Below are positions 1 through 5,048 of a stretch of DNA of 5,048 nucleotides, in pieces (positions within the stretch are counted from its first letter, which is position 1; the number at the start of each line of letters is the position of its first letter). Both the position numbers and the translations under genes were made by a program. The notes beneath the pieces were generated by a model. The model saw only the letters and a program-made list of their open reading frames with translations, did no database searches and was not told the DNA's origin. This DNA comes from Clostridiales bacterium (GTDB taxonomy: Bacteria > Bacillota > Clostridia > Monoglobales > Monoglobaceae), in NCBI GenBank assembly GCA_016303265.1, contig JAEDLZ010000091.1, positions 1 to 5,048 on the forward strand, read 5' to 3'.

Positions 1-10
1 TAACATAAGT

Positions 11-30
11 GCAAACGGCAATCCGTTTGC
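11..30. other. Hairpin A of the 101-bp repeat (copy 1; copy 2 at 112-131)
   Basis: A perfect 8-bp inverted repeat: GCAAACGG at 11-18, a CAAT loop, then CCGTTTGC at 23-30. The same sequence recurs unchanged at 112-131. On either strand it is not followed by a run of T, so it does not look like a complete intrinsic terminator. Confidence 0.85.
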
Positions 31-44
31 TTCAATTTCGTTCA

Positions 45-100
45 AATAATTACATTCGTGCAAGAGGCAAGAGCCACTTGCAACATATATTGTAATTATT
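45..100 (-). other. Hairpin B of the 101-bp repeat (copy 1; copy 2 at 146-201)
   Basis: A longer imperfect hairpin. The outer arms 45-54 and 91-100 pair perfectly over 10 bp. After an internal loop (4 and 8 bases), 59-64 pairs with 77-82. A one-by-one mismatch follows, then GGC (66-68) pairs with GCC (73-75) around a 4-base loop. In copy 2 the outer arm carries the G-to-A change at 193. If the minus strand is transcribed, this turns a C-G pair into a U-G wobble and pairing is kept. In a plus-strand RNA it would be an A-C mismatch. This favours a minus-strand RNA, the direction of read-through from trmD, but it is a single substitution. Confidence 0.7.
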
Positions 101-244
101 ATAACATAAGTGCAAACGGCAATCCGTTTGCTTCAATTTTGTTCAAATAATTACATTCGTGCAAGAGGCAAGAGCCACTTGCAACATATATTATAATTAT
201 TATAACATAAAACACCGGCAAAAAGCAACAGCATACAACAAAAA

Positions 245-979
245 TCAGCAGTTTTTTTCTAAATTTTTAACAAATTCCCGTTCCTTATCCGATAGCTTTG
301 CCCTGCGCAGCATACCTTTGCGTTTTTTATAGGTATTTTCAATGGATTTTTCTCTTTTCCACTGCATGATAAGCTTATGATTCCCGCTTTGCAAAACAGA
401 CGGAACCTCTCTTCCGTTCCAAACGGCAGGTCTTGTGTACTGCGGATATTCCAAAAGTCCGCTGTAGTGCGACTCCTCCGAAAAAGAGCCTGCACTTGCA
501 AGGACTCCAGGGATAAGCCTCGCCGTTGCGTCAACAACTGCCATGGCGGCGATTTCGCCGCCCGTTAAAACATAATCACCGATAGAGATTTCCTCGTCAA
601 TGATTTCGTCAAGGATTCGTTGGTCAACTCCTTCATAATGCCCACAGAGGATAACAATATGTTCCTTTTTTGCCAGGCGTTTTGCAGTTGACTGCCGAAA
701 ACTCCTCCCCTGAGGCGACATATAAATCGTATAGGGCTTCTTGCCTATATCTTTGCAGATATAGTTGTATGCGGCAAAAATAGGCTGAGCCTGCATTACC
801 ATGCCCTGTCCGCCACCATATGGATAATCGTCAACCCTATTGTGCTTATTGTCGGCAAAATCACGAATATTTATATAATTAAGTTCAATCAAACCGTTTT
901 TCTGCGCTCTCCCTATTATGCTCTCGTTAAGAACCCCCTCAAACATCCCGGGGAAAAGCGTGAGTATGTCAACTTTCAT
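245..979 (-). CDS. trmD: tRNA (guanine-N1)-methyltransferase TrmD
   Basis: Cytoplasmic SPOUT-class enzyme that uses S-adenosylmethionine to methylate N1 of G37, next to the anticodon of tRNAs with G36, preventing +1 frameshifts. The 244-residue length is normal. Family motifs are present in order: DDYPYGGGQGM (50-60), SPQG (88-91), LCGHYEGVDQR (111-121) and SIGDYVLTGGE (132-142). The last three form the trefoil-knot cofactor site. Arg154 lies at the position of the conserved active-site Arg. The interdomain loop reads SEESHYSGLLEYPQYTRP (167-184), with Glu169 where the Haemophilus enzyme has its catalytic Asp169; I believe such loops occur in Clostridia. The ATG shares one base with the rimM stop (TGATG), suggesting translational coupling. 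An AAAGGA lies rather far upstream, within the end of rimM. It is the last gene in the window; 244 bases of repeat and spacer follow. Confidence 0.98.
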   Translation of the reverse strand: MKVDILTLFPGMFEGVLNESIIGRAQKNGLIELNYINIRDFADNKHNRVDDYPYGGGQGMVMQAQPIFAAYNYICKDIGKKPYTIYMSPQGRSFRQSTAKRLAKKEHIVILCGHYEGVDQRILDEIIDEEISIGDYVLTGGEIAAMAVVDATARLIPGVLASAGSFSEESHYSGLLEYPQYTRPAVWNGREVPSVLQSGNHKLIMQWKREKSIENTYKKRKGMLRRAKLSDKEREFVKNLEKNC

Positions 980-1476
980 CAGTCAATCAATCCTTTTAAA
1001 GGTTTAATAACAATTTTTTTCTCTTCTATATTAACTTCCCTCACAACCTCGTCAATAACAGGAATAAGCACCTGTTTTCCGTCTTTGTTCCTGACTGAAT
1101 AAACATCGTTGCTGCCCGTTTTAATGACATCATCAACTTTCCCCAGATTCTCTCCGCCGTCGGTAATCACGGCACAGCCAATAAGGTCGCATATATAATA
1201 TGTTCCGTCAGGGAGTGCACCAAGCATTGCTCTTTCGACAAAAACCGTCTTATTGCGATATTTTTCCGCACTTTCAATGCTGTCAATTCCGTTTAGCTTT
1301 AGTATTACAAAACTTTTGTGGTATTTAACGCTTTCAATAGCATACGGGGTATTGTCAATCAGAATAAATTCAAGTTCTTCAAAAACGCCCGGGTCATCGC
1401 ACCAAGGCATAATTTTGACTTCTCCCCGAAGCCCTCTTGTATTTACAATTTTCCCTATCTCAAGTAATTCTTCCAT
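979..1476 (-). CDS. rimM: Ribosome maturation factor RimM
   Basis: Assembly factor that binds S19 on the head of the 30S subunit and helps late 16S rRNA maturation. The 165-residue protein has the N-terminal RimM beta-barrel, opening with the signature GKIVNTRGLRGEVKI (8-22). A PRC-barrel C-terminal half follows (about 92-164), with YYICDLIGC, GKVDDVIKTGSNDVY and VLIPVIDEVV. I chose the ATG at 1476 because AAGGGG (1483-1488) lies 6 nt upstream and the family signature begins a few residues later. An in-frame TTG at 1509 would add 11 residues, but it lies in the loop of a hairpin and has no good ribosome binding site. The gene follows the KH-protein gene after 54 nt and overlaps trmD by one base, matching the usual rimM-trmD pairing. 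Confidence 0.97.
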   Translation of the reverse strand: MEELLEIGKIVNTRGLRGEVKIMPWCDDPGVFEELEFILIDNTPYAIESVKYHKSFVILKLNGIDSIESAEKYRNKTVFVERAMLGALPDGTYYICDLIGCAVITDGGENLGKVDDVIKTGSNDVYSVRNKDGKQVLIPVIDEVVREVNIEEKKIVIKPLKGLID

Positions 1477-1482
1477 AAAAAT

Positions 1483-1488
1483 CCCCTT
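1483..1488 (-). promoter_or_regulatory. Ribosome binding site deciding the rimM start
   Basis: AAGGGG on the minus strand, 6 nt before the ATG at 1476. It supports this ATG over the upstream in-frame TTG at 1509. Confidence 0.8.
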
Positions 1489-1496
1489 ATAGTCAT

Positions 1497-1522
1497 TAAG
1501 AGGCTGCAAAAGCAGCCCCTTA
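1497..1522 (-). other. Intercistronic hairpin between the KH gene and rimM
   Basis: Bases 1497-1507 pair with 1512-1522 around a 4-base loop (UUUU in the minus-strand RNA). The core GGCTGC/GCAGCC is perfect. The one non-Watson-Crick position (1501 with 1518) is A-C as plus-strand RNA but a U-G wobble in the transcribed minus strand, giving an 11-pair stem. It starts 8 nt after the KH-gene stop and ends 8 nt before the rimM ribosome binding site. No T-run follows directly, so it is not a strong intrinsic terminator. A role in mRNA stability, processing or partial attenuation is possible. Confidence 0.75.
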
Positions 1523-1530
1523 GATTCAGT

Positions 1531-1758
1531 CTACACTATTTCAACGGTAACTTTCTTATTTTCATGGCTTGCAGCAGCCTTAACGACAGTTCTTATAGCC
1601 TTGGCAATCCTGCCCTGCTTGCCTATAACCTTGCCCATGTCTTCCTCGGCAACATGCAATTCCAAAACGACAGAGCCGTCGGTTACCGTTTCTTTAACAG
1701 TAACTGCGTCGGGATTAGAAACCATTGACTTTGCAATAAACTCTAAAAGTTCCTTCAT
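1531..1758 (-). CDS. khpA: KH-domain RNA-binding protein, KhpA/YlqC family
   Basis: A single-KH-domain protein of 75 residues, the normal size for the KhpA (YlqC) family. It opens with MKELLEFIAKSMVSNPDAV, typical of the family. The RNA-binding GXXG loop is GKQG at 46-49, within MGKVIGKQGRIAKAIRTVV, and a final beta strand (VTVEIV) closes the fold. In Streptococcus and relatives KhpA pairs with KhpB/Jag and binds many RNAs, affecting cell division and elongation; here that role is only inferred from family. The start ATG has GGAG 8 nt upstream. Its place between rpsP and rimM, 26 nt after rpsP, is the standard Firmicutes position and strengthens the assignment. Nothing is unusual. Confidence 0.95.
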   Translation of the reverse strand: MKELLEFIAKSMVSNPDAVTVKETVTDGSVVLELHVAEEDMGKVIGKQGRIAKAIRTVVKAAASHENKKVTVEIV

Positions 1759-1784
1759 AATGTATACTCCGTTTCCGTCAAAAA

Positions 1785-2027
1785 TTAGATAATGCCCTTA
1801 TTCTTAAGAAGGCGCTTAACTGTATCTGTCGGCTGAGCGCCGTTTGCAATCCACTTATTTACCTTTTCTGCGTCAATATCAACCGTTACAGGATCTGTTA
1901 AGGGATTGTATGTTCCGACCTGTTCGATAAATCTGCCGTCTCTCGGATATCTTGAATCCGCCACAACTACTCGATAAAACGGTGTCTTCTTAGCGCCCAT
2001 TCTTCTTAAACGAATTTTTACTGCCAT
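1785..2027 (-). CDS. rpsP: Small ribosomal subunit protein bS16
   Basis: S16 binds 16S rRNA early in assembly of the 30S body. The 80-residue length is within the usual range. The N-terminus MAVKIRLRRMGAKKTPFYRV and the following VVADSRYPRDGRFIEQVG are nearly invariant in the family. YNPL and a C-terminal segment with GAQPTDTVKRLLKN complete it. A strong GGAGG sits 8 nt before the ATG, fitting a highly translated ribosomal protein gene. It follows ffh after a 46-nt AT-rich gap and precedes the KH-protein gene by 26 nt. I see no separate convincing promoter in the gap, so it is probably carried on the ylxM-ffh transcript. Confidence 0.98.
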   Translation of the reverse strand: MAVKIRLRRMGAKKTPFYRVVVADSRYPRDGRFIEQVGTYNPLTDPVTVDIDAEKVNKWIANGAQPTDTVKRLLKNKGII

Positions 2028-2073
2028 AATTTAAACCTCCAAAAATATATAAAATTTAATAATTTTTCTTATG

Positions 2074-3417
2074 TTACATCGGAAATTTCATCTTTCCGAA
2101 TCTCGCCAGCTTTTTATTTGCTTTTCCGCCCGAAAATTGCTTCATCATTTTCTGCATCTGCTCAAACTGCTTAAGCAGCGAATTAACCTCATTAAGCGAG
2201 GTGCCGCTGCCTTTGGCGATTCTTTCCTTGCGCTTCGGCGAAATTTTAACCTTATTTTCCCGCTCATCAGCCGTCATAGACTGAATTATGGCTTCTATAT
2301 GAGTAAATCTTTTATCGTCAAAATCAATACCCTCCAAAGCCTTTGCGTTAACACCCGGTATCATCTTGACAAGCTGTCCGAGGGGCCCCATATTTTTCAT
2401 CTGATTCATCTGGTCAAGAAAATCGGAATAGGTAAAGGTTTGAGTCCTCATTTTCTTTTCAAGCTCAATCGCCTTTTTTTCATCTATTGCTTGCTCCGCC
2501 TTCTCTATCAGGCTTAAAACATCACCCATGCCGAGAATCCTGGACGCCATACGGTCGGGATGAAATACATCCAAATCCGTAAGCTTTTCTCCCATGCCGC
2601 AGAATTTAATCGGTTTATTCGTAACAGCGCGGACAGAAATTGCCGCACCGCCTCTTGTATCTCCGTCAAGCTTTGTTAAAACAACGCCGTCAATCTCAAG
2701 CTCCTTGTTAAAGCTTTCGGCAACATTAACCGCATCCTGACCCGTCATCGCATCTATAACAAGCAGAATCTCGTCGGGGTTAACCTCGTTTTTAATATTT
2801 TTAAGTTCATCCATAAGAACTTCGTCAATGTGGAGCCTTCCTGCCGTATCTATAATAACAACATCATTTGCGTGAAGTTTTGCATATTCAACAGCCTTTT
2901 TTGAAATGTCAACAACATCCCGGCTTCCGTCTATCGTAAACACCGGAAGTTCAAGCTGTGAGCCGACAACCTGAAGCTGCTTGATTGCCGCCGGCCGGTA
3001 CACATCGCAGGCGCAAAGCAATGGCTTTTTCCCCTGCTTTTTAAGAAGACCGCCGAGTTTTCCCGAGGTGGTAGTTTTGCCGGCGCCCTGAAGCCCTGCC
3101 ATCATAATAACTGTCGGCGGATTGGAGGAAATATTTATCTTTTCCTCTTTCTCACCCATAAGGCGAACCAGCTCTTCATTTACAATTTTAATAACCTGCT
3201 GTGCCGGGGTGAGGGATTCCATAACCTCGGCGCCGACCGCACGCTCCGAAACAGTTTTTATAAAATCCTTGACGACCTTGAAGTTAACATCCGCTTCCAA
3301 AAGGGCAAGCTTAACTTCACGCATGGCATCTTTTAAATCTTTCTCACTGACCTTGCCTTTGCCGCGAAGTTTTTTAAATGTACTTTGTAATTTATCGGCA
3401 AGACTTTCAAACGCCAT
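2074..3417 (-). CDS. ffh: Signal recognition particle protein Ffh (SRP54)
   Basis: GTPase of the signal recognition particle. With 4.5S/scRNA it binds signal sequences emerging from ribosomes and delivers them to FtsY at the membrane. The 447-residue protein is full length. An N domain (about 1-90) is followed by the G domain with GLQGAGKTT (108-116), DVYRPAA (138-144), DTAGR (190-194), TKLD (248-251) and GMGE (274-277). The Met-rich M domain (about 325-430) holds the finger loop around MGPLGQLVKMIPG (343-355) and the SRP-RNA-binding RIAKGSG (399-405). The tail ends in basic residues. AAAGGA lies 8 nt before the ATG, just after the ylxM stop. ylxM ends 14 nt upstream, and rpsP begins 46 nt downstream. 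No gene for the SRP RNA is visible in the window. Confidence 0.99.
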   Translation of the reverse strand: MAFESLADKLQSTFKKLRGKGKVSEKDLKDAMREVKLALLEADVNFKVVKDFIKTVSERAVGAEVMESLTPAQQVIKIVNEELVRLMGEKEEKINISSNPPTVIMMAGLQGAGKTTTSGKLGGLLKKQGKKPLLCACDVYRPAAIKQLQVVGSQLELPVFTIDGSRDVVDISKKAVEYAKLHANDVVIIDTAGRLHIDEVLMDELKNIKNEVNPDEILLVIDAMTGQDAVNVAESFNKELEIDGVVLTKLDGDTRGGAAISVRAVTNKPIKFCGMGEKLTDLDVFHPDRMASRILGMGDVLSLIEKAEQAIDEKKAIELEKKMRTQTFTYSDFLDQMNQMKNMGPLGQLVKMIPGVNAKALEGIDFDDKRFTHIEAIIQSMTADERENKVKISPKRKERIAKGSGTSLNEVNSLLKQFEQMQKMMKQFSGGKANKKLARFGKMKFPM

Positions 3418-3431
3418 AAAACCAATCCTTT

Positions 3432-3800
3432 CTAAAAACTGTCATTTATATCACTCACCAAGTCAACTATCTTTTTAATTTTCATTCCGACTTCTTCCGA
3501 AATGTGAGAATTTTCAACCGAATTTTCAATCGCCGACGCAGATTTTTCAATTTCCGCCAACTTATCCTTAATTTTAAGGAAACGCCCGCAAAGTCCAAGC
3601 TTATCTTCCATATCGTAAAGTATATTTTCGGCACGCTTGATATTATCACGAACCCCCTGTCTGGTTATGCCCGCAATATCCGCAATTTCCGAAAGAGATA
3701 AATCCTCGTTGTAATAAAGCTGCGCCGCCTCTGCCTGCTTAGATGTAAGAATATTACCGTAAAAACTCAGTAGCATGGAAATTTCAACATTCTTATCCAT
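3432..3800 (-). CDS. ylxM: YlxM/p13-like helix-turn-helix protein
   Basis: Small (122 residues) UPF0122-family protein nearly always encoded just before ffh in Firmicutes. In streptococci YlxM has been reported to associate with the SRP, but the exact role is not settled. The N-terminus has LLSFYGNILTSKQAEAAQLYY (10-30). A sigma-70-region-4-like helix-turn-helix follows: LSLSEIADIAGITRQGVRD (34-52), continuing into NIKRAENIL. The C-terminal half is charged and helical, probably coiled coil (about 75-120), and less conserved. I start it at the ATG (3800), preceded by GAGG with 6-nt spacing. A TTG four codons upstream would itself overlap that binding site. It is the first gene after a strong promoter, and its DNA-binding-like domain next to a palindromic promoter allows, without proving, autoregulation. 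Confidence 0.95.
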   Translation of the reverse strand: MDKNVEISMLLSFYGNILTSKQAEAAQLYYNEDLSLSEIADIAGITRQGVRDNIKRAENILYDMEDKLGLCGRFLKIKDKLAEIEKSASAIENSVENSHISEEVGMKIKKIVDLVSDINDSF

Positions 3801-3803
3801 ATG

Positions 3804-3810
3804 CCGCCTC
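3804..3810 (-). promoter_or_regulatory. Ribosome binding site of ylxM
   Basis: GAGGCGG on the minus strand. The GAGG core (3807-3810) ends 6 nt before the ATG at 3800. It fixes the start at this ATG rather than the in-frame TTG at 3812, which sits on top of the site. Confidence 0.7.
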
Positions 3811-3817
3811 AAAAATA

Positions 3818-3861
3818 AATCATATAGGTGTAAAGTTATTAAGCTTTACACCTATATGATT
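3818..3861 (-). promoter_or_regulatory. Perfect inverted repeat in the ylxM-ffh leader (operator or leader hairpin)
   Basis: Two perfectly complementary 18-base arms (3818-3835 and 3844-3861) flank an 8-base centre. The upstream arm, in the minus direction, includes the last three bases of the -10 box. With transcription starting near 3851-3853, the RNA would begin within that arm and fold into a roughly 10-bp 5'-terminal stem (AGGUGUAAAG with CUUUACACCU). Transcripts reading through from ftsY would instead carry the full 18-bp stem. UAUUUUU follows directly (3811-3817), so for read-through RNA it could also act as a weak terminator. As DNA, its symmetry and position also suit a repressor operator. 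Confidence 0.9.
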
Positions 3862-3887
3862 GTACTACAAATTACAAAGTTTGTCAA
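3859..3887 (-). promoter_or_regulatory. Near-consensus SigA-type promoter for ylxM-ffh-rpsP-khpA-rimM-trmD
   Basis: On the minus strand a perfect -35 box TTGACA (3882-3887) is followed by exactly 17 bp and the -10 box TACAAT (3859-3864), one base off TATAAT. The expected start is a purine near 3851-3853, giving a leader of about 50 nt before ylxM. It is the only gap in the window both long enough and carrying such boxes, so it probably drives the whole downstream gene set. The bases between it and the ftsY stop (3888-3988) hold no gene and no convincing terminator that I can see. Confidence 0.88.
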
Positions 3888-3988
3888 GACTTTTTTTATT
3901 TTAACGGAATTTATTTTAAACAGGCGCCGATTTATTGGAGTTTCCCTTAACGGGTCAGGAAATTTCTTTAAACAGCTTTAAATTCACA

Positions 3989-4903
3989 TCAGTCGGTTCC
4001 GGTAATGGCATTTACAAATTCAACGGGGTCAAACTCCATTATATCATCCGCCGTTTCTCCCACTCCGACAAATTTGACCGGAATATTATATTCGTTTTTA
4101 ATAGCAAAAACTATTCCGCCCTTTGCCGTTCCGTCAAGTTTTGTAAGAACTATACCCGTAATGTCCGCCGCTTCCTTGAAAAGCTTTGCCTGCTGAACGG
4201 CATTCTGCCCCGTTGTAGCGTCAAGAACAAGCAAAACCTCCTTTGAAGAATTGGGGAGCTCGCGGTCCAGTATACGATAAATCTTTTTGAGCTCGTCCAT
4301 AAGATTCTTTTTGTTATGAAGCCGCCCTGCCGTATCACAGAGAAGAATGTCGGCTTTTCTGTTCCTTGCGGCGTTTATCCCATCATATATAACCGCCGCC
4401 GGGTCGGACCCTTCCTGCTGCTTGACAATATCCGCCCCAACACGGTTTGCCCATACATCAAGCTGTTCTATTGCTCCGGCTCTGAATGTATCCGCCGCAG
4501 CCATAACTACCTTTTTACCCTGCTTTATATACATATTTGCGATTTTTCCGATTGAGGTCGTCTTTCCGACGCCGTTGACGCCGATAACCATTATAACCGC
4601 AGGGGTTCCCTCAAGCCTGACGGTATTGTCGCCCGTGCTTAAAATATTAACCAAAATGGAATTCAGTTCCGCCTTAAGTTCTTCGCTTTCGGTAATTTTT
4701 TTCTCCTTTGCGGCGTCTTTGAGTCTGTCTATTATATCCATCGAGGTTTGCACCCCGAGGTCCGCTGTTATAAGCACCTCCTCAAGCTCCTCAAAAAGCT
4801 CCTCATCCACTTTTTTGAAGGATTTGACAACCGCCTCAAACCTGCTGTTTATAGACTCCTTTGTTTTGCTTAAGCTTTCTTTAAGTTTTTCAAATAATGC
4901 CAT
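3989..4903 (-). CDS. ftsY: Signal recognition particle receptor FtsY
   Basis: SRP-receptor GTPase at the cytoplasmic membrane. It pairs with Ffh, and reciprocal GTP hydrolysis releases the ribosome to the Sec translocon. The 304-residue protein starts directly with the N domain (MALFEKLKESLSKTKESI); the long acidic A region of enterobacterial FtsY is absent, as usual in Firmicutes. The G domain carries GVNGVGKTT (108-116), DTFRAGA (138-144), DTAGRLHNKKNLMDEL (190-205), TKLD (254-257) and GVGE (280-283). There is no M domain, which separates it from Ffh. GAGGTGG lies 7 nt before the ATG, and the ATG shares one base with the smc stop (TAATG), so smc and ftsY are likely coupled. The next gene, ylxM, starts 188 nt downstream with its own promoter. 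Confidence 0.98.
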   Translation of the reverse strand: MALFEKLKESLSKTKESINSRFEAVVKSFKKVDEELFEELEEVLITADLGVQTSMDIIDRLKDAAKEKKITESEELKAELNSILVNILSTGDNTVRLEGTPAVIMVIGVNGVGKTTSIGKIANMYIKQGKKVVMAAADTFRAGAIEQLDVWANRVGADIVKQQEGSDPAAVIYDGINAARNRKADILLCDTAGRLHNKKNLMDELKKIYRILDRELPNSSKEVLLVLDATTGQNAVQQAKLFKEAADITGIVLTKLDGTAKGGIVFAIKNEYNIPVKFVGVGETADDIMEFDPVEFVNAITGTD

Positions 4904-5048
4904 TATTTTGCCACCTCATCTATATTTAATGATAAAAGTTTTGAAACGCCCCGCTCCTGCATGGTAACACCGTACAGTATGTTTGCCGCCTCCATTGTTC
5001 CGCGCCTGTGCGTAACCACAATAAACTGAGTTTTGCTGCTGTACTTTT
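4903..5048 (-). CDS. smc: Chromosome partition protein SMC, C-terminal end (partial)
   Basis: Only the last 47 residues are in the window; the gene continues past the right edge. They read in one frame as KYSSKTQFIVVTHRRGTMEA, then AANILYGVTMQERGVSKLLS, then LNIDEVAK and TAA. This is the characteristic end of the SMC ATPase head. The QFIVVTHRRGTMEAA stretch follows the Walker B/D-loop region and includes the switch histidine, and YGVTMQE.GVSKL is typical of bacterial SMC rather than RecN or SbcC. SMC is the coiled-coil condensin ATPase that, with ScpA and ScpB, compacts and segregates the chromosome. The stop overlaps the ftsY start by one base, and smc-ftsY is a common Firmicutes pair. Confidence 0.95.
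   Translation of the reverse strand, partial: KYSSKTQFIVVTHRRGTMEAANILYGVTMQERGVSKLLSLNIDEVAK

Larger units (their letters stand above)
1..210. repeat. Two tandem copies of a 101-bp structured unit
   Basis: Bases 1-101 and 102-202 are the same 101-bp unit. They differ at only two positions: C39 against T140, and G92 against A193. Bases 203-210 (TAACATAA) begin a third copy, and the sequence then diverges. The first copy starts at the window edge, so the array may continue to the left. The unit length is not a multiple of three and all frames are closed by stops, so it is not a coding repeat. Each unit contains two inverted repeats, described separately. The array lies just downstream of the trmD stop, where Firmicutes usually have the trmD-rplS gap. 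I see no transposase, no clear target-site duplication and no CRISPR-like spacing. It could be a dispersed intergenic repeat family or a locally duplicated RNA element; the sequence alone does not decide. Confidence 0.95.

Noticed and set aside
42..86. A 14-codon minus-strand ORF (MLQVALASCTNVII) inside each repeat copy (also 143-187)
   Set aside because: No ribosome binding site precedes it, it is very short, and it overlaps the hairpin B structure. Presence in both copies follows simply from the duplication.
98..103. TATAAT hexamers on the minus strand at the repeat junctions (98-103 and 199-204), possibly promoters for a downstream gene
   Set aside because: Neither has a good -35 box. For 199-204 the best is TTGCTT at 18-bp spacing, a weak match; for 98-103 there is none. 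TATAAT arises easily in AT-rich sequence.
1..202. CRISPR array
   Set aside because: The units are 101 bp and directly abutting, with no unique spacers. This is a plain tandem duplication.
2028..2073. Weak AT hairpin (AAAATT/AATTTT) between ffh and rpsP as a terminator or leader
   Set aside because: The stem is only about 6 A-T pairs, as expected by chance in such AT-rich sequence. The run of T after it is interrupted and leads straight into the rpsP ribosome binding site.
2071..2517. Plus-strand 148-codon open frame opposite the 3' end of ffh
   Set aside because: It is a shadow of the conserved Ffh M domain: no family motif and an implausible composition.
3801..3988. SRP RNA (4.5S/scRNA) gene next to ffh or ftsY
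   Set aside because: The gap lacks the conserved SRP-RNA tetraloop and internal-loop pattern, and is occupied by the promoter and palindrome.
3935..4246. Plus-strand 103-codon open frame running across the ftsY end and intergenic gap
   Set aside because: Mostly antisense to ftsY, with no motif and no convincing ribosome binding site. The intergenic part does not look coding.
4347..4967. Plus-strand 206-codon open frame rich in Ser, Leu and Ile opposite ftsY and the end of smc
   Set aside because: It is antisense to two clearly conserved genes and has no recognisable domain. Its composition is that expected of the complement of a charged alpha-helical protein.

Overview
This is an ordinary housekeeping locus of a low-to-moderate GC Gram-positive bacterium. 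The gene order smc - ftsY - ylxM - ffh - rpsP - KH protein - rimM - trmD, all on the minus strand, is the classic Firmicutes arrangement. The protein sequences (short FtsY with no long acidic N-terminal region, 80-residue S16, YlxM-type regulator) and the AT-rich intergenic regions point to the Clostridia side of that phylum. A genus cannot be named from this window alone.

Reading in the direction of transcription (from high to low coordinates): the 3' end of smc (4903-5048) overlaps the start of ftsY (3989-4903) by one base. Next comes a 188-bp gap (3801-3988). It holds a near-consensus SigA-type promoter (TTGACA, 17 bp, TACAAT) and a perfect inverted repeat of two 18-base arms that starts inside the -10 box. 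ylxM, ffh, rpsP, the KH-protein gene, rimM and trmD then follow with short gaps (14, 46, 26 and 54 nt, then a 1-nt overlap), so they are probably co-transcribed from that promoter. A GC-rich hairpin sits between the KH gene and rimM. After trmD (stop at 245) there is no gene in the remaining 244 bases. rplS, the usual next gene, would have to lie beyond the left edge. The space instead holds two near-identical tandem copies of a 101-bp unit, each able to fold into two hairpins.

The genes serve two linked jobs. Ffh (SRP54) and its receptor FtsY form the protein part of co-translational membrane targeting, and YlxM is a small helix-turn-helix partner normally found just upstream of ffh. S16, RimM (30S maturation), the KhpA-type KH protein and TrmD (m1G37 of tRNA) belong to ribosome assembly and translation fidelity. 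SMC is the chromosome condensin ATPase.

I did not find a new multi-gene system. The parts worth a second look are non-coding: the structured 101-bp tandem repeat after trmD, the palindrome embedded in the ylxM-ffh promoter, and the intercistronic hairpin before rimM. A smaller point is a Glu where TrmD of Haemophilus has its catalytic Asp.
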